Below, one piece after another: positions 52,010 to 64,000 of a stretch of DNA of 64,000 nt. Source of the DNA: Strongyloides papillosus (Eukaryota; Nematoda; Chromadorea; Rhabditida; Strongyloididae); the NCBI GenBank assembly GCA_005656395.1, contig SRSI01000004.1, forward strand, positions 1,922,001 to 1,986,000. Reading direction: 5' to 3'. Numbering within the stretch: the first letter of the stretch is position 1; each line of letters opens with the position of its first letter. The position numbers and the translations under genes were made by a program. The notes under the pieces are model-generated. The model saw only the letters and a list, made by a program, of their open reading frames with translations. It made no database searches and was not told where the DNA came from.

Positions 52010-52213
52010 TTAATGTGACCAGTTATGACATAATAAATTAAGAATCTCTTTTTTTCTAAGATTTCTTATTATTTCTTCCAAAAATGATAAATGAGGTCTT
52101 AGTAAATTTTTATCAATATCACTCTTTTTATACCAGTCTCTTATAATTTTTATATAAAATTTAAAATTTTCATTTGTATAAGATATTGTAAATTCTAAAT
52201 AAAAATTTGTCAT
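52010..52213 (-). CDS. Possible small protein, unrecognised
   Basis: A single 67-codon frame with less AT-biased amino-acid use than the chance frames around it. It has several Arg, Trp, His, Pro and Cys residues (IIRDWYKKSDIDKNLLRPHL, then FLEEIIRNLRKK and LLCHNWSH at the end). The spacing of hydrophobic and charged residues suggests a helical bundle. No intron, signal peptide or known domain is visible. It could be a real short gene, one exon of a larger gene, or a pseudogene fragment. Confidence 0.3.
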   Translation of the reverse strand: MTNFYLEFTISYTNENFKFYIKIIRDWYKKSDIDKNLLRPHLSFLEEIIRNLRKKEILNLLCHNWSH

Positions 52214-54769
52214 ATTTTTATAAATTCAAATTATATTTCTTCCATCTTTAAATATATCTCTTAAATTTAAAATAAAGTAAATATTTTATTTATTTATAAA
52301 AATAGTTAAAATTTTAATAATGGTAATTGTAAATTAAATCTTTTTTATAGTGATAAACCAATTATAAATGTACTATACTATTTGAAAATATATATTTTTT
52401 AACACTTTTCAATAAGATGATTCATGTAAAAATATTTGTGATATGATATTCAATGTCATGTTAATTTTTTATAATAATGTGACTTTACATTATGTCTCCC
52501 AAAATTAGTTAATTTTAAAAATTAAAATTGCTGTAAAAATAGTATTTTTCTTTTAAATATTACCTAAATTTTGTGGTAATTTTTATTACTTTCAATAATC
52601 ATGTGCATTATATTTCCTTTTTTTTAAATTACATAATTTTTACAAAACAGATTGTTATATATTCTCTAAGTTTTTTTTAAAAGTTATTATCAAATATATA
52701 CATACATAAACTTGTGTGATAAAGATAATTTATCTTTCTTCAAACTTTAAACTAATAGTATTCATACATCTGTTGTATGTATATTTGTTAATGTTCTTCT
52801 ATTCATTAGATAAAGCACATCTTTTAATAGATGATTCAAGTGTTTTCAATTCACATTCAGCAAACAAGATAACGACATGTGCCATTTTTAGATCAAAACA
52901 AATACAAACTTTAGATAGAATATAAACCGTTAGTATAAGCCATAATACTCTCGATTCTAAAATCTTACTATTATTTTATCATTCATAAAAGTTTCATATT
53001 CCAATAAAGTACATACTTGTTTCAATAAAAAAATATATATTGAAAAACATTATTTATTGTTGTAATTTGATACACCTAATTCAAAACACTTTTATTGTTA
53101 TATTGCTTTATTATTTGCCAATTTAAATTCATATAACTTGATACACTATTAGAAATATAAATAAAAATAAAAATTCATGTTCTCAGAAAATATTGAAAAA
53201 ATTTAACGTATTTCTAAATTGATTTTATTATATTTTAAAATTTATTACTCTTCTTTTTAATCATTGAATAGTTATCCATCATTTAAGTTATATTCTTATA
53301 TTATAATAATCCCTTTCTCTTTTTAACAAAGTTAAATAAAATATTCATTTTATAATGATATTAATCATTCAATATTTTTTGAGACATTTACTCACTTTAT
53401 TAACATAAAAAAAATAATCGTAATATTTTTAAATTGGTAACTTTTAAAGAGATAACTTTGTGTATATCCTTATGAGCACAATACATATAATAATATTAAT
53501 TTATTTAAAATGAAAGAAATTTTTAGTAAAAAATGTCAGAAAATATACTTTCTCAACTAAACAAAAGTTATTTATATAATATTTTTGATTCATTTTCACG
53601 TATTTAAATTTATGTAACATTATTAACCTTAAGATCATCGGTTATTTTTAACACATTTATATAGGTGAGTAAAAAAATTGTATAGCTGATCTTTTACAGA
53701 TGGTTTGTTGTTAATCTTTACTTTTAATTAACGAAAAATATACTATAATTAATTTAAGTGTCTATGCACCATTGTAATGTATGAACTTTAAAACATAAAT
53801 TTTGTTTTTAGTTAACAAAGATATTTGCCTAAAGATTTAATTTCTTAATTACGTAAAATAATTTTGTAAAAGTAATTTAGATACTTGAAACAAGTAAAAA
53901 GTATAATACAATGTTAAGTAAATTTTATCTAATAAACTTACACATTACATGATGGATAAAAATTTTACTTTAGATAAAATTTAATGCTTATAGATAATAT
54001 TAATATAACGATTTTTTTAAAGTCCTTTGTATTTTAAAACTTTTATAATTTATCCAATTTAGTTTTATCAAATAAGAAAAGGCACAAGCATTTCCCTTTA
54101 TTCCTTTATACTGCATTATTATTAAAATCAATTATAGACGTTAATCATTGTTACATTTTTATCTATACAGTAGCATTTTTTAAGTTATTATTAGAAGCGT
54201 GAACTTATTAACAATTACTAATATACAGATGTTATTTTAATTAAGGCTATTATTAAAAACGATAATTTACTTAATTTAGAAGTCCATAATGTTTGATGTA
54301 TAAAGTAAAAACCAAATGACATTATAACTTTTCCTGATCTTCCTGCTTAATAAATAATAACTATGATCTTCTGAAAGATATGTAATGTTAGACCACTATG
54401 ACTTTTCCAATCATTAATATGTTTTATTATTCTTAAAAGCAGGTGTTTACTCGAAAAGGTAGCACCTAAAACGGTAAAAAGAAAATTGTATTGAGGTTAT
54501 ATTATTTTAGTAATTTGATAATGTGCGTGACATTTTATTTGAATTTTCTTACCTATCATTTCTTTTACACTACATTAAAAATTTTTGATGCCTCATTTAT
54601 TTTTTGATCTTATTATATGTTAAATCTTATTATTATAGGATAATAAATGCCATTTTTAAACATTGGAGATGTGTTTTCATTTTTTTTTATTATCCTTATT
54701 TATTCTATCAAGTTAATTATTAAATAGATTAATTTATAGCAGATTATCTCCTTTCTTTAAAAAATTTTA
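52214..54769. other. Gene-poor AT-rich stretch
   Basis: A frame at 52716-52925 is not convincing on either strand. Around 54430-54480 a minus-strand acceptor-like ACCGTTTTAG precedes an open stretch of about 36 codons. It might be a further exon of the candidate below, but the support is weak. Confidence 0.35.
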
Positions 54770-54913
54770 TTATTCTACTTTATCCTGTGCAACTTTATTG
54801 GGAATACAAAAACTTTTGTTCAAATTAGATGAAGGATAACAATCTCCTTCACAGCCTAAAATTTGCACAGGTAACTCTTTTAAACAAACATTGTTTAAGT
54901 TAATCCAAAACAT
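54770..54913 (-). CDS. Candidate Cys-containing exon, possibly the last exon of an unrecognised gene
   Basis: A 47-codon open stretch in sequence richer in GC than its surroundings. Its core reads LPVQILGCEGDCYPSS and then SFCIPNK before a TAA. The GC-x-GxC-x-PS pattern recalls extracellular cystine-knot or other disulfide-rich domains. This is a resemblance, not an identification. Possible splice acceptors lie at the TTTTAG before GCTGTGAAGG or the AAAGAG before LPVQ. It may connect with the coding-looking island at 55522-55638 on the same strand. Confidence 0.3.
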   Translation of the reverse strand: MFWINLNNVCLKELPVQILGCEGDCYPSSNLNKSFCIPNKVAQDKVE

Positions 54914-55479
54914 AACTTAATGCCATATTTAGACAAGGATTGTATGTCAAATGCTTACCTAAAAAAAGAACTTTAACTTTAAAAACTTTCCGTTTCTTTA
55001 AATTTATAAGATATAATAAATGACTTTTGCTAATTCGTTTTCTAGACATTTTTTTATAACTTTTTTTATCCATAATGTTACTTTAAGATTAGGTTTGTTT
55101 TTAAAATGATTGTAAATATTTTATATAGTGAAACATTTCACGCCTACATAAAGTGATTAAATAGATTCTAAGTGTTCTTATGTGATCAAAAGATATCAAG
55201 TAAGCATGACTAAGTTGCTCGTATTTATATTACTATCCACTAAAAATTATTATACTTTAAAACCATTCAACTGTTTGTAGTATTATGAAATGCAAGATGA
55301 TCGAGTAAAATAAAATATCATTTATATTAATGCTGAAATGAAAAAGGTTTCGGAGTATTGTTTTATCTATAAATTTAATATCATATATATGTATATATTT
55401 ATATCCCATACTGAGACGTTTATCTTAATTATGCTATATCATCATAAATTTAATTTCCTATCATTTCCATGCCCTTGAC
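54914..55479. other. AT-rich spacer between two candidate exons
   Basis: No coding stretch. If the flanking islands are exons of one minus-strand gene, this would be an intron of about 0.6 kb. Confidence 0.3.
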
Positions 55480-55638
55480 CTATTGTTTTAAAACTTCATA
55501 AGAACTTTTACTGTTACTCACCACCAACAAACCACATGGAGCTTTGACAGAAGTTTTAGTGAACTTGACGGTTGTTGACCAATGGAAATTGCCAACAAAC
55601 CATACATTTTCATGATAAATTACTGATCTTATCACCTT
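55480..55638 (-). CDS. Candidate exon, coding-looking island
   Basis: Minus-strand open stretch of 52 codons with protein-like composition (HENVWFVGNFHWSTTVKF, then KTSVKAPCGLLV) in a GC-elevated patch. A strong donor GTGAGT begins at 55521, directly after GLLV, and an AAAAG acceptor-like site lies near 55635. This suggests an internal exon of roughly 55522-55634. No family is recognised. Confidence 0.28.
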   Translation of the reverse strand, partial: KVIRSVIYHENVWFVGNFHWSTTVKFTKTSVKAPCGLLVVSNSKSSYEVLKQ

Positions 55639-56553
55639 TTAATATAGTTTCCTTTTATTCAAAAGAACATAACATACACTTTGTTATTATTCTTACTCCT
55701 AATAAAAATATAAAAATTTTTATAAAATAAACTTCTTATATTCTATAGGTTTTTCTTTAACCATGCATTTATATCGTTATTAAATAAATACTATCAAACT
55801 AATAAAAATAAATTTAATATAAAAACATCTTTCTTAAAACATAGTTACATTTACATTTTTTTTCTTGTTAAAAGATCAAACAAAATATTCTATACATACT
55901 GTTTATCTATTTTTAAGGTTTTATCATTTAACTCAATACATAATACAGTGCTAATAAGAAATTTATTCACATTTTATACATTTAATTCTCTTATCAAGCA
56001 CATATACATTTATCATCATCTTTTTATATATGTATATATATGATTGACTGTAAAAATGTTAATTGTCTTTTGTAAAATAAAAATTTCTCAATACTTAAGA
56101 ATATGAAATTAAAATCAGCTTGTGCTGTGATAATATACATAATAGCTAAACTATTTTTCCTACTAAATATCATATTTTTAAGATATTTCCTTTAAAAATA
56201 TATAAAAACTTCTCAAGCAATTGTTTACTTAAGATAATTATCTCATATTTTATATTATTGTCTTCGCTTAGATAATTTAATTTCTGGAACTGTTAATGTT
56301 AACGCTTTAATTTCCTTTAAACTAAAATTATAATGTAATTTTAGTGATGTTAAATTTTACAAAGAATAATCCTAATTATTAATTAATTTTATTATTAACT
56401 TAATCTCTTTTATTTTCTCTTATTAATGTATATGTACAAATATCATATATTTTCCACTATCTCATAATTTTCCAACTTTACTTCAAAAAATCTATATTTT
56501 CTTTCTTATTTTGTAATCATATTTTTTATTATAGAGATTATTTTATATATAAA
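55639..56553. other. AT-rich intergenic, upstream of the small type I membrane protein gene
   Basis: A splice-acceptor-like TTTTTTATTATAG ends 19 nt before the ATG at 56554, compatible with spliced-leader addition or a 5' UTR intron. Otherwise nothing is recognised. Confidence 0.4.
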
Positions 56554-57155
56554 ATGGTTACTTTACGTCATTCATTACTGATTTTATTATTGGCAATACT
56601 TTGTCTTTTAACAATATCGCAACAACATGGTGAAGAAGATTCAGTTGCTGATGGTTTTATTGAAGGTTCCGCTTCGTATCCAAATAATCCAGATGATGAG
56701 GATTCTGATGTATGTTATTTAAAAATTATTAAAAAATATTATTATTATTTAAGAGTGTTGAAGCATCTGCCATTCCACCAGCAGATTTGAAACCAGCAAT
56801 ATCACCAGAGAACATCGAAGAAAAACACACGTCACTAGCAAATAAAAATGTAGTACCAGTAACTGATGATACAACAGCAGCTATTGAAAAAGATGATCAA
56901 AATACAGAAGTCTCAATTTTAGGAATATCTACAACACCATCAGCTTTACCTACTGATGGTCAAATTCTTTCAATAATAAATATATTAATATTTGCATCGA
57001 TTATTGTAGTTATAATTGTAATTGCTGTATCCTGTTATGCATGTAGAAGCAGTGAAAGTAAGCTTACTTTTTTTTTCATAGCAGTAATGATTAACTTTTT
57101 TTTTCTTGTAGAAGATGGATATACACGTGGAAATAAAGTAGGCGAAACTATTTAA
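56554..57155 (+). CDS. Small type I membrane protein, unrecognised
   Basis: Three exons, 56554-56709, 56754-57057 and 57112-57155, give about 167 aa. Residues 1-22 are a signal peptide (HSLLILLLAILCLLTIS). The ectodomain of about 95 residues is acidic and Asp/Glu/Ser/Thr/Pro-rich, without cysteines, and so probably disordered or O-glycosylated. One transmembrane helix follows (INILIFASIIVVIIVIAVS), then a short CYACRSSES cytoplasmic tail with possible palmitoylation cysteines, ending NKVGETI. No family is recognised. Frame is maintained through both introns (44 and 54 nt), so the gene looks real. Confidence 0.65.
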
Positions 57156-57933
57156 GAAATCTATTCCATAAAAAGCCAATATGGGTTGTTTGATATTGTT
57201 TCATTTACCTTAAAACAAAAACATATCAACAGACGATTTCTCAATTTTACACATTTTTTTAGAAATAGAAAAATTAATAATCTAAACCATGCATTACAGA
57301 AACTTTTTTTATTAATTATTTTATGTATCTTTTTGTACTATTATTATTATCATTATTTTGAAACATTTTAATTGCCACGCTCAGCCATTTAATATTTTCT
57401 TATTTTAATAATGCTTTCTAACGACTCAATATTAAGTACACTTATAAGATTTAAATTTTTTTATCCTACTTACTTAATTTACTTTATTTAAATAGGTAAA
57501 AAATATTTAAATCTTAAGAATAATTATCCCAGAATTAACTTTACTAAAAAGTTATATTATTTGAGTCCTACAGATTTTATCTTTTGATTGCACATTCTTC
57601 ACATTTTTTACTATGTTATTATAGCGACATATATTTCGCAAATGTTCTTAATCATTTATGTTTAATTTAACAATATAAAATATATATGGTTTGAACATTA
57701 TTTTTCTTTAAAATTTTAAATATTTTTTTTTTTTTGTAAAAATTAACCGTTTACAACTTTATAAATAATCGCCGGAAAAGGTTAAAATAATTAACCCGGT
57801 CATAAAAAAATAATGTTTCATATAATTTTTATATTTTGTGTATTCGGAAGGATAAAATTTTTTTATACTTAGATATGATACTAAAATAATTTATATATAA
57901 TATAAACAAAAATTTTTACTTAAAAGTTGATTA
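57156..57933. other. Intergenic between convergent genes
   Basis: 3' flanks of two convergent genes. AT-rich, with a T-run near 57725. No gene. Confidence 0.45.
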
Positions 57934-60720
57934 TTATTCATCTTCATTATGTATTTCATCAATTTTATTATGGTTAAATTTTTTAACTTCAGCAATTAAT
58001 TGTTGCTGTTGCTGTAGTGATTGAATTGTTCTTTGGTATTCAGAAAAGTTTTCCTCAGATCTTTCAGTGAGAACTGATAATTTTCCTGACAACCCATCGA
58101 CATCATCTTTCATTTCATCTTTTTCATTAGCTACTATTTCATCTTCAATGAGTGGTTTTTTGACAAAAGGAATAACACAACTTATCAATCCTGATCCTAC
58201 TATAAAAAATCCACCCATATAAAATGTTGAGTCATACGTCTGTGTCCAATCATAAAAAATTCCTAGAAAAATAAAAAAACATGTAAATTATATATACGTA
58301 TGTTTGATTTTAGTAATACCTGCAAATGGTGTTCCAAGTAAACTAGCAATTCCTCTCGCTACAACAATTAGACCAAACGAGTTCGTTAATTTTTCTAAAC
58401 CCATTAAATCGGTTAACACAATTGATGTTAAACAAACATATACCGATACAACAAATCCATATAATATTGTTATTGTCATTAAACCATAAAATCCTGTTGT
58501 AAAAGGCATTAAAAATAATAAAATACCACCAATAACTAGGGAGGCGTTATTAAATGTCAAAGCAACACACCATGGTTTATCTGCAACCCATCCTGTAATA
58601 ACACGACCTAATGTATTTGAAATTCCCATCATTGATAAAAAAAGACTACTGTTACTTTTTGAGCTACCACGTAACTCTGCAAGATTAATAAGATAAACAA
58701 ATGGAACATAAAATCCAAGCATTGCTAGCATATTTGAAATAAATAAAAGCAGCATTGTTGACTTTGTTAGTAGTTGAACATCAATCATCTCATTAAATGC
58801 ATTTCGAATTGGTAACGGTATAATTTTGAATTTAGAATTATCTGCAAATGTTATTTGATCAATTTCTTCACCACCCAATTCGAAAGTTGTTTTACTATAT
58901 CTACTTCCAAAACGACTATCTAATCCATAATTATTTTCATCATTTGTAAGATGATTTAATGAATTAGCTATAGATGTTGTTGGTATTTGGATTTGTGATT
59001 CACGATAATTCTTGAAATCTTTCCCTTCATTATCAAATTCTTTCAAATTTTGTATTGAACCACTATAAAATATATCCTTCCTATTCATTGGTCTTTTTAT
59101 TTCTTTTGCATCAGCTATACTTAGTGCAACACTTGTTATAGAATTTCCTAATGACATGTGATTTGTTGCTTGTGATAATCTTCCAAATGATTGATATAAA
59201 CTTCTTGCTGATACTTTATATATGGAACCTCCCATCTTTGAGATATTTAAATTATCCCCAATTCCCGTCAGTTCAGATCCCATACTTGTTATTGTATGTT
59301 TGCGAGTTCTAACAATATTATTAGGATTATGTTGTAAAAGATTTGTCGATGAAAATTTATTTTGAACTTTAGTTTCTATTATAGGTGTTAATGTTTGTTT
59401 TAAAGGAATACTTTCATGATTATCATCATCTGTATCATTTTCATCATTATCATCCATAGCTGAATGCAATCTTGCATACAACTCTGGATCAACTCCTGGT
59501 GGTACATCACTATCGTTATTTGTATTTGTTGAATTTACCATCACATTACTAGGTATTCTATGTCTTCCAGAATTGATTGGATCAATTGTATAACTTGCTG
59601 TCATATTAACTTCAGTTATATGTTCTTTTTTATTATCAAAATTGCAACCACAAAATTTATTTAGAAGTGTTTTAATACGTTTATTTCCTTTTTCAATGTT
59701 ACCATTTTTAACATCATTCTCAGTATATAAATCTTTATATAACATACCACATATTATACAAAGTAAAACCATTCCTGTCATAGCATATATAGTTCCAATC
59801 CATTTAAATTCTCTAACTAATATAGTTAATATTGGTGGCATAATTATACATCCAACACCAGATCCAGCAACAGCAATTCCAGTTGCCATTGCTCGTTTAC
59901 TTTCAAAATAATAGCCAACCATTACAATTGATGGTAAATAAATATGACCAAATCCAATACCTATAAAAAATAAATAAAATATTTTTAGAAATGTTATGCT
60001 ACCTCCAATAAGACTAAATGACAGCAAAAATAGAAAAATATTTGTAGTAAATGTAGAAATAATAAATCCAAAAGCAGAAATTAAAGATCCACAAATTACG
60101 ACAGTACGGGCACCATATTTATTAGTTAAACCACCAACAATTGGTCCAACTAAAAGATATGAACCAACTAAAAGTGATCCTATTAATGATGTCATAGCTT
60201 TTGATGAACCAAAAGCTTCTTGAAATGATTCAATTAATGTACCATAACTACTTGATATACCATCAACAATTAAATTGCTAAAAAAGGCAACTGCACATAT
60301 AACCCACCCATAACCACCATCAGGAGGTGTTGGTATAAAATTACATAATGCTTCATCGTTAATTTCATCAATACATTCATCTAAATTTAATTCCGATGTG
60401 TACTCGGATTGTATATCACAGTAACTTTCATTGTAAGATATAGCATCATGGTGAATGACATCATTATCATGAATTTTTTCTATTTCAGGATGTTTTTTAT
60501 TGTTCTTTAGAGTATTATCAGTTCTCTCATCAACTGTTGAAGTAATCTCTTTATTTTTATTAATATTATCAACCAATGAAATTTCTTTTTCATTACTATT
60601 AATATTCACCTCACTATTATTTTTCTCCTCATTCGATAAAACCATTGTTGAGGAAACATTTCTGTTTTCACATCCATTGTCAATATCATCTGACTGTTCC
60701 TCTAAATGAGGTGAATCCAT
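57934..60720 (-). CDS. Monocarboxylate transporter family protein (SLC16/MCT-like, MFS)
   Basis: Three exons, 60720-60003, 59960-58320 and 58262-57934 (introns of 42 and 57 nt), give about 895 aa. After a hydrophilic N-terminus of about 130 residues comes PPDGGYGWVI (about 133-141), the MCT signature before TM1. TM1-6 follow (GYYFESKRAMATGIAVAGSG in TM4-5). A very long Ser/Asn/Asp-rich cytoplasmic loop of about 300 residues separates them from TM7-12 (GRVITGWVADKPWC; then IFYDWTQTYDSTFYMGG). The tail of about 85 residues is acidic with QQQQQ. Family members carry lactate, pyruvate, thyroid hormones or aromatic amino acids across the plasma membrane. The substrate here cannot be told. The first intron has an unusual GTAGCA donor and is a multiple of three, so retention would not break the frame. 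A TTTCTTTAG site 10 nt upstream of the ATG is compatible with trans-splicing. Confidence 0.88.
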
Positions 60721-63700
60721 ACTTTGTTATCTAAAGAAAAGAATATTATTTTATAAAAAAAATATTTAATTAAAAATTTTATAATTTATTCTATATCAAA
60801 GATTATCACGATACACTGAATTACAATATCTTAATATCAAGTAAAAAAATTTATATTTTAAAATAAGGAAAAAAAATAATTATTGAATAACTGGATATCT
60901 TTTTGAGATAAAAAAGAACATATAGATATGGTAGAGAGTACAAAAAAAATTTATTATATAATTTTAAATTATAATTAACATATATAGCAATGACAGGTTG
61001 TTTAGAGTAAGCCACATAAAGATTGTATTTTAAAAACTTAATATCTTTAATAAATATTGAGAGAAAAATAATTACAAAATTTAAAGATAAAGAATTTTAC
61101 ATACTTTTCTACTTCTTTTATCCAACATTTTAAAACATTGACTAAAGTGTATTTATCAGAATTATATTCATTTTAATATGCTATAAAGGGAGGACATTTG
61201 ACAATGTATATCATTGTGGAAACTAACTTCAATATAAGATATTGAGTATTTAAAACATGGATAAACAATATCCACAAAAATATATTTAAAAGTATAAAAG
61301 AGTTTAAAAATAGATATTATCAAAAATTGACTAATATTAAATATATTCTTTATAATAGCTCATGGGTTAATTATCAATAAGAAGAAGTTAATTTTAAAAT
61401 TTTTAGTGTATTTTGAAGCACTAATAGGATAGTTAACTCATTTTAAAATGCATCCATCTCTTTTCTGACATAAAAAAATGCTAGGCTATTTTTATAAGAG
61501 AAATAAAAATGAAAAAGAAAATCAAAAATGTTGTGTTTTAAGATTATGCCAAAATTCAAAATGTTTCATTTGGAATAGATAAAAATTTTGCCTAGTATTA
61601 CTTGTTATTATTCAACAAATATATATAAGAAGAAATATAGATAGATAAAAATATATATATATACATATATTAAGCTAACATCTTGACATATGTAGTTTTA
61701 AAAGAAAAAGTGTTGAATATTTTGGAATATACATATAGAATTAAATTACAATGAAACAATTTATTAGTTAAAAAAATTTTTGTTTATTGGTAAAATAAAG
61801 CATATTAAATTAACTATTTGAGAATTGAATAACCATTAACATATTTGAAAATAAACAATTAAAAGAAAATGTAATGAACAATTTTATTAAAATATTTGTA
61901 TACATAATAAAAGTAAAAATAAATAACACATATAAAATGTTTTCCTTACAATATACATATAATAGTTATATATAGTATTAAATAACAAAAGTAAAAGGAA
62001 TATTTTTTTTGCCATTTTCTAATATATTTTAGGTACATTATGTCACTAATAACTCATAATTATTAAAATATATAACATGCTTTGACAAAATAACACATTT
62101 ATCTAAGTAAATATAATTTTTTAATGTATAGTTTTAAAAATAGCATTATTTTTAAATATTTGCTTTTAGATTTTTTGTCAATGTATTATGAAGTGTTGAT
62201 TTGAAGAAAGCATTTAATTAAGATGTTTTATTTTTTGAGAAAAAAAATGTTGACTTAAAAGATTAACATATGGCAACATTGTTTAAAAATAATTAAAAAA
62301 TATTTTTTTAAGCTATTAATAAAATATTTTTAATTTTTTTTATCCTTTTATAGAGAATAAAAAAAGTCAAATATTTTTCTTATTTTAAGTGCTTTTTGAA
62401 ATATAAATAACGCAAACAATTTAGAAAAAATAAATTAATATACAATTTTTTGGTTAATTACAATAGTCTGAAATGAACAAAGTATAACTGTAAAGACAAT
62501 TTATGATAATATTGGTAAAAAATAAATAAAATGAAATTGCTCCTCCATAAAACAACAGAATGGAGAAGATTAGTATTTCAAATGCTTTTCAAAATTATTG
62601 TTTATAACATCACTTCTTATAAAGTTTGTCATTCCTATTATTAGCTATTTTTTCTAAAGAAAAAAATTTTTTTTCCTAAAATTTATTAAATTGTAATCGT
62701 CTTCTTTTTACGAGAATTTTTTTTTTCATAACAAATTTGTAAACACTCATTTATATTTTATTTTTTTGAATAGGTTTTAGAGATATTTCATTCTAATATT
62801 GAATTCTAACGTTTATCAGTTGTAATTAATTTAATATTAATATTTTTGAATACTAAAAAAAGTTATCATAGGACATTTTCGTTTTTTTTATTTTTGTTAT
62901 TTGAGTAGTTTTTTTTCTTCTAACATATACAAATGTAAAAATTAATAATTTATACTTTAAATTTATTACAATTTTGAAATATATAAAATCTTTATATAAT
63001 TTTAATGGATTTCTTTTATATGATTTTTTTAGTATGAAAATGACGTTAAGATATATTAATTAATAATTTTAAAGAATATTAAATTAAATTAACTTTTTAC
63101 ATAATACCATAAAAAAATAAGTATTTTATTATAATGATAAATATTTTAAAATTATACTTATTTTATTAAAAGAATTTATAAATAAACCTTTACAAGGATA
63201 TTACTTTTTTTGCTTATAACTTTTATGTCAATAATAAAAAATGTATAAGTTGTATAAAAATATTACTTTACAAATAAAGTAAAAATAATTGAAATTATTT
63301 TTGTTATGTAGAGCTTTACATATAAATATATTTTATCTTTTACTAATAAAAAGTGCGCAAAATTTTTTCGAGAGAGTTTTGAATGTGATGTAATGTAAAT
63401 ATTGGATATATATGTGTTGGCAAATTGTCAGTAAAACTTTCAATATTTGAAAGCAATTTTCTTATAAAAGCCCACTTTAGTTTATGTTTTCATTCAAATT
63501 GTTTCTGTTGAATATAAAACTATTACATGATTATCATATATACATTTTTTACTTATCAACTATAATTTATACTTTTAAAATATCATTAAGTAAAATAAGA
63601 TATTTCTAAACTGTTGTGTTGAAAAAGTTTATATTAAATACAATTATAATTAAACTTTCTTGTAAATATTTATCCATAAAACATTATTCTTTCATTATTT

Positions 63701-64000
63701 ATAAATTAAAATACATTATTCAATTGTGTTTTTTTGAGTATTTGTACAATTTCATACATACGTTACAATGTCTATATAATTTCTAATAGCTTACAGTATC
63801 TTATGAAGAAAAAAATTTTTAACATAGTTTTACCATAATACTATTAAATATAATTTAATTGGTAATATTCTTTCTTAAAATGTATTTTCAATATCATCAC
63901 AAATTCATTTTTGTGATAATTATAAATTGTACATATGTATAACTTTTCTCCTAACAATTTCTTTTCTTTTTTACTTTTATATGGTTGCATGGAAAGAAAA
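60721..64000. other. Gene-poor AT-rich stretch upstream of the MCT-like gene
   Basis: Upstream region of the transporter gene, running to the end of the window. It contains A/T runs and short AT-repeat tracts (for example near 61648-61665) but no supportable coding sequence, RNA gene or inverted repeat. Confidence 0.45.

Overview
The window looks like nuclear DNA of a parasitic-type nematode, most probably a Strongyloides-like clade IV species. The support is very AT-rich sequence, short introns (mostly 42-50 nt with GTAAG-type donors and TTTTAG/TTTCAG acceptors), a nematode-type srg chemoreceptor and P-glycoprotein-type ABC genes. The genus is an inference. No operon, tRNA, rRNA or CRISPR array was recognised.

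Layout. 1-161: 3' end of a + strand gene. 570-5976 (-): an ABCC/MRP-type ABC transporter gene that is now a pseudogene. It carries several in-frame stops and frameshifts, and its second ATPase domain is cut by a piggyBac-like element. 7687-11801 (-): an intact P-glycoprotein (ABCB) gene in the same orientation. 13272-13741 (+): a TMEM218-like ciliary membrane protein. 14597-16890 (+): a seven-exon gene whose N-terminus resembles the TDP-43 N-terminal domain but continues as coiled coil without RRMs. 17986-18565 (+): a secreted phospholipase A2. 22355-26854 (+): a six-exon class C GPCR with two apparent Venus-flytrap modules. 33483-34574 (-): an srg-family chemoreceptor. 44755-45008 (-): a small membrane protein. 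56554-57155 (+): a small type I membrane protein. 57934-60720 (-): a monocarboxylate transporter (SLC16/MCT) family member.

Between the genes, 27-43 kb and 48.8-49.6 kb are filled with mobile DNA. This includes a fold-back element containing a 220-bp piggyBac-like MITE, a decayed mariner transposase, and a 1.6-kb palindromic element with a CG-rich block and its own nested MITE. It also includes a dispersed repeat of about 0.95 kb in up to five copies, remains of Ty3/gypsy-type retrotransposon coding sequence, and two more fold-back elements. The longest apparent deserts are 18.6-22.3, 45-48.8, 49.6-56.5 and 60.7-64 kb. Two coding-looking islands near 54.8 and 55.5 kb may be exons of an unrecognised minus-strand gene.

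The genes are functionally unrelated: xenobiotic efflux, cilia, chemosensation, phospholipid hydrolysis and monocarboxylate transport. The only related neighbours are the two ABC transporters, one intact and one dead. Exon boundaries were set by eye from splice motifs and reading-frame continuity, so single-codon errors are possible.
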